NCBI GenBank assembly: GCA_021791715.1
Contig: JAJYWB010000002.1
Span: 62,001 to 126,000, forward strand
Reading direction: 5' to 3'
DNA from: Planctomycetota bacterium
Lineage (GTDB): Bacteria > Planctomycetota > Planctomycetia > Isosphaerales > Isosphaeraceae
Length of the DNA stretch: 64,000 bases
The notes below the pieces were generated by a model. It saw nothing but the letters and a program-made list of their open reading frames with translations, did no database searches and had not been told where the DNA came from. The number at the start of each line of letters is the position of its first letter. The first letter of the stretch is position 1. Both the position numbers and the translations under genes were made by a program. Positions 63,305-64,000 of this stretch are shown piece by piece.

Positions 63305-64000
63305 TCAGGCCGGCGCCTCCTCGGCGATGATCTCGTTGGCGTGGACCGACTGAACGTCGTCGTTGTCTTCGAGCAGGTCGCGGAGTTTGAGCATTTTCTT
63401 GGCGTTTTCCCCCTCGAGTTCGACGGTCGTCGTGGGAATGTAGCGGGTTTCGGCGGTGATCGTTTCGATTTTGTGATCGGCGAGCGCCCGGCTGACGGAA
63501 TCGAAAATTTTGGCGTCGCACGTGATCTCAAAAACGTCCTCGCCGCGAACGACGTCGTCGGCGCCGGCCTCGAGCGCGATTTCCATCAGTTTATCTTCGT
63601 CGATCGATTCGTTATCAATGACGAACCAACCTTTATAATTGAACAGATACGAGACGCTTCCCGCTCCGCCGAGGTTTCCGCCGCAGATCTCGAACGTTTT
63701 GCGGATTTCGCCCGCGGTTCGGTTGCGGTTGTCGGTGAGGATTTCGCAGAGGACCGCGACTCCCCCCGGTCCGAAGCCTTCGTAAAGGATTTCTTCGTAA
63801 TTGGCGCCGCCGAGTTCCCCGGTCCCTTTTTTGATCGCGCGTTCGATGTTTTCTTTGGGGCAACTGAACGATCGAGCCTTGTCGATCGCGTAGCGCAGCT
63901 TCAGGTTCGAATCGGGATCTCCCCCGCCCAGGCGGGCGGCGACATAAACCGCGCGGCAAAGCTTGCTGAACAGCTTGCCTCGTTTGGCGTCGACGATCCC
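63305..64000 (-). CDS. YebC/PmpR-family transcriptional regulator, 5' end cut by the window
   Basis: The frame is open from 64000 to the stop at 63305 (232 codons). It begins DAKRGKLFSKLCRAVYVAAR, which in family members follows an N-terminus of about 15 residues, so only those residues are missing. Other marks: IDKARSFSCPKENIERAIKKG, EILYEGFGPGGVAVLCEILTDN, and RKTFEICGGNLGGAGSVSYLF. YebC proteins bind DNA and, in some bacteria, help ribosomes at stalling proline stretches. The C-terminus, after LRDLLEDNDDVQSVHANEI, is normal. Confidence 0.93.
   Translation of the reverse strand, partial: GIVDAKRGKLFSKLCRAVYVAARLGGGDPDSNLKLRYAIDKARSFSCPKENIERAIKKGTGELGGANYEEILYEGFGPGGVAVLCEILTDNRNRTAGEIRKTFEICGGNLGGAGSVSYLFNYKGWFVIDNESIDEDKLMEIALEAGADDVVRGEDVFEITCDAKIFDSVSRALADHKIETITAETRYIPTTTVELEGENAKKMLKLRDLLEDNDDVQSVHANEIIAEEAPA

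Overview
The window looks like a chromosomal segment of a planctomycete (Planctomycetota, most likely Isosphaeraceae or a close relative). The diagnostic genes are a DUF1501 protein, a DUF1549/DUF1553 protein with a planctomycete cytochrome-c domain, a PVC-type CxxCH heme protein, an ECF sigma factor coupled to a PknB-like kinase, secreted proteins with an LExLExR-type N-terminal motif, a PEP-CTERM protein, a sedolisin and a fused GldF/GldG transporter. No rRNA, tRNA, IS element, integrase, phage gene or CRISPR array was recognised; the segment reads as ordinary core and lineage-specific chromosome. Family assignments rest on reading motifs by eye, not on database searches.

Layout. 0.3-10.6 kb: mostly minus-strand housekeeping genes (a long secreted low-complexity protein, guaB, an ABC-2 permease coupled to nnrE, a VIT1-type metal transporter, a small secreted repeat protein), with two plus-strand secreted proteins. 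10.9-16.8 kb: plus strand, ccsA/hemX-like gene overlapping hemA, a rhomboid protease, a TPR protein and a GH71/99-like protein. 17-21 kb: a secreted sedolisin and a LacD-like aldolase, each with its own intrinsic terminator. 21.5-32.5 kb: a five-gene minus-strand run encoding a CotH-kinase/PVC-dehydrogenase/cytochrome fusion, a DUF1549/1553 cytochrome protein, a TAT-exported DUF1501 protein, a CE15-like glucuronoyl esterase and an SGNH esterase. It looks like one exported system, plausibly for surface attachment to, or breakdown of, esterified polysaccharides. 32.8-38 kb: two ECF sigma modules, one with a membrane Ser/Thr kinase and one with a zinc-type anti-sigma factor and a secreted protein. 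38.4-42.3 kb: a PEP-CTERM protein, then a candidate small RNA or attenuated leader ahead of a stress cluster (Hsp20, triple-BON protein, phosphoribosyltransferase, small membrane protein). 42.5-55.8 kb: a mixture including a Gfo/Idh/MocA oxidoreductase, a SEC-C protein, an S9 peptidase, a dockerin-like protein, esterases, a 2-hydroxyacid dehydrogenase, an unrecognised two-gene membrane cassette, a methyltransferase and a Nudix protein. 56.4-61.7 kb: a GldA - GldF/G - DUF4340 transporter operon. 61.7-62.0 kb: four tandem terminator-like hairpins. 62.0-64.0 kb: a dapL-like aminotransferase and a YebC-family regulator cut by the window edge.

The points most worth a second look are the CotH-PVC-cytochrome fusion and its operon, the hairpin array at 61.7-62.0 kb, the promoter-hairpin-terminator unit upstream of hsp20, the two-gene membrane cassette at 51.7-52.7 kb, and two convergent gene pairs whose 3' ends overlap by more than 100 bp.
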